A stretch of 7,492 nucleotides of DNA from Ignavibacteriota bacterium. Lineage in GTDB: Bacteria > Bacteroidota > UBA10030 > JAHEZR01. The notes beneath the pieces were generated by a model. That model was not told where the DNA came from. It saw only the letters and a program-made list of their open reading frames with translations, and did no database searches. The stretch lies in NCBI GenBank assembly GCA_023251005.1, contig JAHEZR010000043.1, positions 1-7,492 on the forward strand. Reading direction: 5' to 3'. Shown one piece after another: positions 4,850 through 7,492 of the stretch (position 1 is its first letter; each line of letters opens with the position of its first letter). A program made the position numbers and the translations under genes.

Positions 4850-5674
4850 TTAGTAACTTTCTTCCTTCCCCGGAAACTTGTTCTCTTTTACTTCACGTGC
4901 AAATTGCTCGAATGCGGCTCTAAAGATCCTCGCTCCGTCAGCGTATTTCCGCACAAATTTTGGCTGGCCGCCTAAAGGAAGCTCATACAATCCCAACATA
5001 TCATAGACGACGAGAACTTGCCCATCGCAGTTTGGCCCGGCACCAATTCCAATTGTTGGAATGCTCACTGTCTCGGTGACTCTCTTCGCAAGCTTGGCTG
5101 GAATCTTCTCCAGCACGAGAGAAAAAATCCCAAGTTCATCCAATACTTTCGCATCTTTCAGCAAACGTTTGGCTTCCTTCTCAGCCCTCGCCCGCACCTC
5201 GTAACTTCCAAACTTGTGGATCGATTGGGGTGTGAGTCCTAAATGACCCATTACTGGAATTCCCACATCGAGGATTCGCTTGATGGTCTCAGCGACCGGC
5301 TCGCCCCCCTCGATCTTTACACCGCCGGCATCAGTTTCTTTCATGACTCTGCCGCAATTCCTGACTGCTTCTTCGCCGCTGACTTGGTAAGAGAGAAATG
5401 GCATATCGACGATCACCATTGCTCGCTTCACGGCCCGGCAAACAGCCTTGGCGTGATAGATCATCTCGTCGAGGGTGACGGGCAGCGTTGTCGAGCGACC
5501 TTGAAAGACATTCGCAAGTGAATCTCCCACTAGAATAATATCAATGGCCGCTTCGTCGAGGAGCTTTGCAATGAGGTAATCGTATGCAGTGAGCATTGCA
5601 ATTTTCTCACCGCTCTGCTTCATCGTGAGGGTAACCTTCGTGGTAACTTTCCTTACGGGGGATTTCTTTTCCAT
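4850..5674 (-). CDS. panB: 3-methyl-2-oxobutanoate hydroxymethyltransferase (ketopantoate hydroxymethyltransferase)
   Basis: This 274-residue cytoplasmic enzyme transfers a hydroxymethyl group from 5,10-methylenetetrahydrofolate to 2-oxoisovalerate to give ketopantoate, the first committed step of pantothenate and CoA synthesis. The TIM-barrel motifs are all present: MLTAYDY (residues 27-33), VGDSLANV (49-56, metal ligand Asp51), VDMPF (89-93, metal ligand Asp90), GGVKIEGG (117-124, substrate Lys120), [10 protein letters not shown] (142-151), the catalytic Glu189 in VLEKIP, and [16 protein letters not shown] (207-222). The start leaves about 27 residues before TAYD, slightly more than E. coli. 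Only AGGA two bases before the ATG is seen as a ribosome site, so coupling to lipM, whose stop is 9 bases upstream, is likely. No panC or panD is in the window. Confidence 0.96.
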   Translation of the reverse strand: MEKKSPVRKVTTKVTLTMKQSGEKIAMLTAYDYLIAKLLDEAAIDIILVGDSLANVFQGRSTTLPVTLDEMIYHAKAVCRAVKRAMVIVDMPFLSYQVSGEEAVRNCGRVMKETDAGGVKIEGGEPVAETIKRILDVGIPVMGHLGLTPQSIHKFGSYEVRARAEKEAKRLLKDAKVLDELGIFSLVLEKIPAKLAKRVTETVSIPTIGIGAGPNCDGQVLVVYDMLGLYELPLGGQPKFVRKYADGARIFRAAFEQFAREVKENKFPGKEESY

Positions 5675-5683
5675 CGTCCTATT

Positions 5684-6502
5684 CTAATATGCTAAACTTG
5701 CTGACAGAGTACCATGAAGAATGGGCACCTCATGGAAATCGTTTTGAAATCGGATTCCCCACTCAGCTTCAAACCCGTGCTGAAGACACTCCGTCACTTC
5801 CTCAAATTCAACCCGGCGTCCAAGAATTGAGGAGAGTTCGATACTCTTCATTTCAAATTCCCTTTCGACAGCTCGAATCGCCTGCTCATCCTCGAGAGAA
5901 AGGAATTCTGCCAGCCGGCGATGAGCAGGCCCAAGAAGGATTGACCCATGCTGTAGAATGATTTCACAATTGCCTTGAGAATTTGACGGCCCCACTTTCG
6001 GACCAAAACTGTATCGCCGCTGGGCACTCCCGACAATCTTCTTCCCGCGATATTGGATTTCATACCGAGCGATACTTACATAGCACGGAATATTGGAGTA
6101 CGGTCGTTCGGACCGCTGCCCACTGGGCTCAGGTTGTGCGAGAGCAATCTCGCTGTTCAACAACTTGAGACCTCTCTCGAGTGCAAGTCCGATTGAGCGA
6201 TGAACCTCCGAGATGGATTCTCCATTGGCCTTTGCAACTACACTGTAAGTCGCCTCTTCCCAATGTAGGACTGCACGCCCGCCCGTGGGTCTCCGCACTA
6301 CATCGATCGCTTCCATCCGGCATTTATCGAGGTTGACACCTTCGAAACTCTGGTGAAAACCAATGGAGATACATGGAGGTTTCCAACCATAGACTCGAAC
6401 CACACCCTCATGCTCACTTGCGAACAGCTCGCGCGCAAGTTGTTCATCGTAGGACATGTTAAAAGCCCCAGGAGAACGGCCGGTGTTCAGGAATTTCCAC
6501 AT
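5684..6502 (-). CDS. lipM: Octanoyltransferase LipM (lipoate biosynthesis)
   Basis: This 272-residue protein belongs to the BPL/LplA/LipB superfamily. LipM moves octanoate from acyl carrier protein to a lipoyl domain or GcvH, giving the substrate for LipA, in the cytoplasm. Motifs seen are YGWKPPCISIG (residues 38-48), RRPTGGRAVLH (70-80), a cysteine (Cys140) in the position of the Bacillus LipM nucleophile (Cys then, seven residues later, Tyr-Glu), GKKIVGSAQRR (153-163) with the conserved acyl-binding Lys155, and ILQHGSILL (182-190). Compared with Bacillus LipM, about 13 extra residues rich in Gly, Ser and Asn lie between SAQ and ILQHGS. Lipoate ligase LplA is the alternative, but the cysteine and the ILQHGSILL motif favour LipM. 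It lies 9 bases after lpxA with no Shine-Dalgarno, suggesting translational coupling. Confidence 0.87.
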   Translation of the reverse strand: MWKFLNTGRSPGAFNMSYDEQLARELFASEHEGVVRVYGWKPPCISIGFHQSFEGVNLDKCRMEAIDVVRRPTGGRAVLHWEEATYSVVAKANGESISEVHRSIGLALERGLKLLNSEIALAQPEPSGQRSERPYSNIPCYVSIARYEIQYRGKKIVGSAQRRYSFGPKVGPSNSQGNCEIILQHGSILLGPAHRRLAEFLSLEDEQAIRAVEREFEMKSIELSSILGRRVEFEEVTECLQHGFEAEWGIRFQNDFHEVPILHGTLSASLAY

Positions 6503-6511
6503 TTGTGCAAG

Positions 6512-7318
6512 TTATGACTCGGATGATCTCAGCGTCCGTTTTCCTCCAATAATCCCACGTTCACTCTTTTGAATGAACTCGATGATGTGTTTAATCTCTT
6601 CTGTCAGCGTCATCTCTTGCTTAATTTTCTCGATTGCTTGAGACACGTTAAGGTTCGAGTCGTAAATGCACCGGTATGCGCTTTCAACGCTCGCAATTGC
6701 TTGGGGAGAGAATCCTCTGCGGCGGAGACCTACGATGTTCAACCCTTCGTAGGAAAGAGGCTCCTGACCTGCAAGGATGAAAGGAGGAACATCCTTGGGG
6801 ACGCGAAAGCCGCCCCCGATCATCACATGCCGACCGATACGCACGAATTGGTGAATGGGCACCATCCCGCCGACGATTGCAAAGTCTTCGATTGTTACGT
6901 GGCCGCCCATGTTCACGGCGTTTGCGATGATGACGTTATTCCCAATGGCACAATCGTGAGCGACATGTGCGTAGGCCATCACAAGACAGTTTGTCCCGAT
7001 CAAGGTCTTCCAGCGATCTTTCGTGCCTCGATTGAGAGTTGCAAACTCGCGTACGACTGTCCCGTCGCCAATCTCGAGTTCGGTCTTCTCTCCTGCGAAC
7101 TTCAGGTCCTGCGGGATCGTACTGATCACAGCGCCATGGTGAATCTTACATCCTTTTCCGACTCTCGCACCGGAGGCAATCAAAACATTTGAAGCGATCT
7201 GCGTTCTATCTCCGATCCGCACGTCGTCCTCAATGATCGAAAACGGACCGACGGAAACCCCTTCACCGAGCTCCGCTTTTGGACTCACCTGGGCGGTGCG
7301 ATCAATACTGACACTCAT
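6512..7318 (-). CDS. lpxA: Acyl-[ACP]--UDP-N-acetylglucosamine O-acyltransferase LpxA
   Basis: This 268-residue protein catalyses the first step of lipid A synthesis in the cytoplasm, transfer of a 3-hydroxyacyl chain from ACP to the 3-OH of UDP-GlcNAc. The N-terminal two thirds is a left-handed beta helix of hexapeptide repeats, for example VSPKAELGEGVSVGPF and IGDRTQIASNVLI. The active-site segment MAYAHVAHDC (residues 114-123) carries His118 and His121, the latter aligning with catalytic His125 of E. coli. HQF (156-158) and LRRRGFS (198-204) also match. Gly169 aligns with E. coli Gly173, the acyl-length ruler, which suggests a long 3-hydroxyacyl chain rather than C10. Length is typical. 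No Shine-Dalgarno is seen, and the upstream fabZ-type gene ends 20 bases before the ATG. Confidence 0.96.
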   Translation of the reverse strand: MSVSIDRTAQVSPKAELGEGVSVGPFSIIEDDVRIGDRTQIASNVLIASGARVGKGCKIHHGAVISTIPQDLKFAGEKTELEIGDGTVVREFATLNRGTKDRWKTLIGTNCLVMAYAHVAHDCAIGNNVIIANAVNMGGHVTIEDFAIVGGMVPIHQFVRIGRHVMIGGGFRVPKDVPPFILAGQEPLSYEGLNIVGLRRRGFSPQAIASVESAYRCIYDSNLNVSQAIEKIKQEMTLTEEIKHIIEFIQKSERGIIGGKRTLRSSES

Positions 7319-7338
7319 CAGGGGAAAACGGGTTGAGT

Positions 7339-7492
7339 CTAATTGTCGCTTGGGTCTACTTTCGATTCGGGTTTCGACGCTGGATCGCTGCTGGCTGCAG
7401 GAGGTTGGCCATCAAGCCGGTTCACGATCGCCGCCATCATTTCTGCCTCGGCGACAATGTTTCCATCCACGTAGGCTTTCCCGCTCATGATG
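7339..7492 (-). CDS. fabZ: 3-hydroxyacyl-ACP dehydratase FabZ C-terminus (or LpxC-FabZ fusion), partial
   Basis: The open frame enters at the right edge (first whole codon at 7491) and ends at TAG (7339-7341), giving 50 residues. The first part reads IMSGKAYVDGNIVAEAEMMA, the last strands of a FabZ hot-dog domain, which dehydrates 3-hydroxyacyl-ACP in fatty acid synthesis. Many FCB bacteria carry FabZ fused behind LpxC, directly upstream of lpxA, so a fusion is likely but cannot be seen. After the core there is a hydrophilic tail of about 24 residues rich in Pro, Ser, Asp and Lys, longer than most FabZ ends. It lies 20 bases before lpxA and probably leads the same operon. Confidence 0.82.
   Translation of the reverse strand, partial: IMSGKAYVDGNIVAEAEMMAAIVNRLDGQPPAASSDPASKPESKVDPSDN

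Noticed and set aside
5684..6502. Lipoate-protein ligase LplA
   Set aside because: The aligned Cys140 and the ILQHGSILL motif fit LipM better, though remote homology leaves some doubt.
6569..7192. 207-residue open frame opposite lpxA
   Set aside because: Long only because of codon bias in lpxA; the minus-strand frame has complete LpxA motifs.

Overview
The window carries one strand of work: every supported feature lies on the minus strand. Read in the direction of transcription (from high to low coordinates) it runs: end of a fabZ or lpxC-fabZ gene, lpxA, lipM, panB, an intrinsic terminator, a sigma70-type promoter, surE, a diphosphate-type pfkA, an rRNA promoter region, then an rRNA operon in the classical order 16S, tRNA-Ile(GAU), tRNA-Ala(UGC), 23S (5' end only). 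No transposase, phage gene, CRISPR array or recognisable defence system is present.

The organism is a Gram-negative (diderm) bacterium, because it makes lipid A (lpxA, fabZ-type gene). 16S signatures, boxA sites reading TGTTCTTTGA and the fabZ-lpxA order suggest the FCB (Bacteroidota/Ignavibacteriota/Chlorobiota) neighbourhood, but I cannot fix the phylum without a database. Promoters with TTGACT-17-TATACT or TATATT spacing, a complete anti-Shine-Dalgarno and a clear ribosome site before pfkA argue against a typical Bacteroidia member.

The metabolic block supplies lipid A acylation (FabZ, LpxA), octanoyl transfer for lipoate synthesis (LipM), the first committed step of pantothenate/CoA synthesis (PanB), nucleotide dephosphorylation (SurE) and glycolysis (PfkA). 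fabZ to panB have gaps of 9-20 bases and no visible internal promoter, so they probably form one operon. surE-pfkA form a second unit.

The unusual part is the 16S-23S spacer. Upstream of the intact tRNA-Ile sit three degenerate tRNA-Ile copies, two of them in a 104-base tandem repeat (102 of 104 bases identical). In all three the anticodon stem-loop has been replaced by a GC-rich palindrome with arms of the type TTCCGC/GCGGAA or TCCCGC/GCGGGA. In one of them a second palindrome replaces a short hairpin in the 5' half. The same arms appear in stems of 16S (helix 8, helix 17 and helix 26 regions) and in a hairpin near the 5' end of 23S. This looks like a family of small palindromic elements that exchange with existing RNA hairpins. 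It is the best candidate here for something undescribed.
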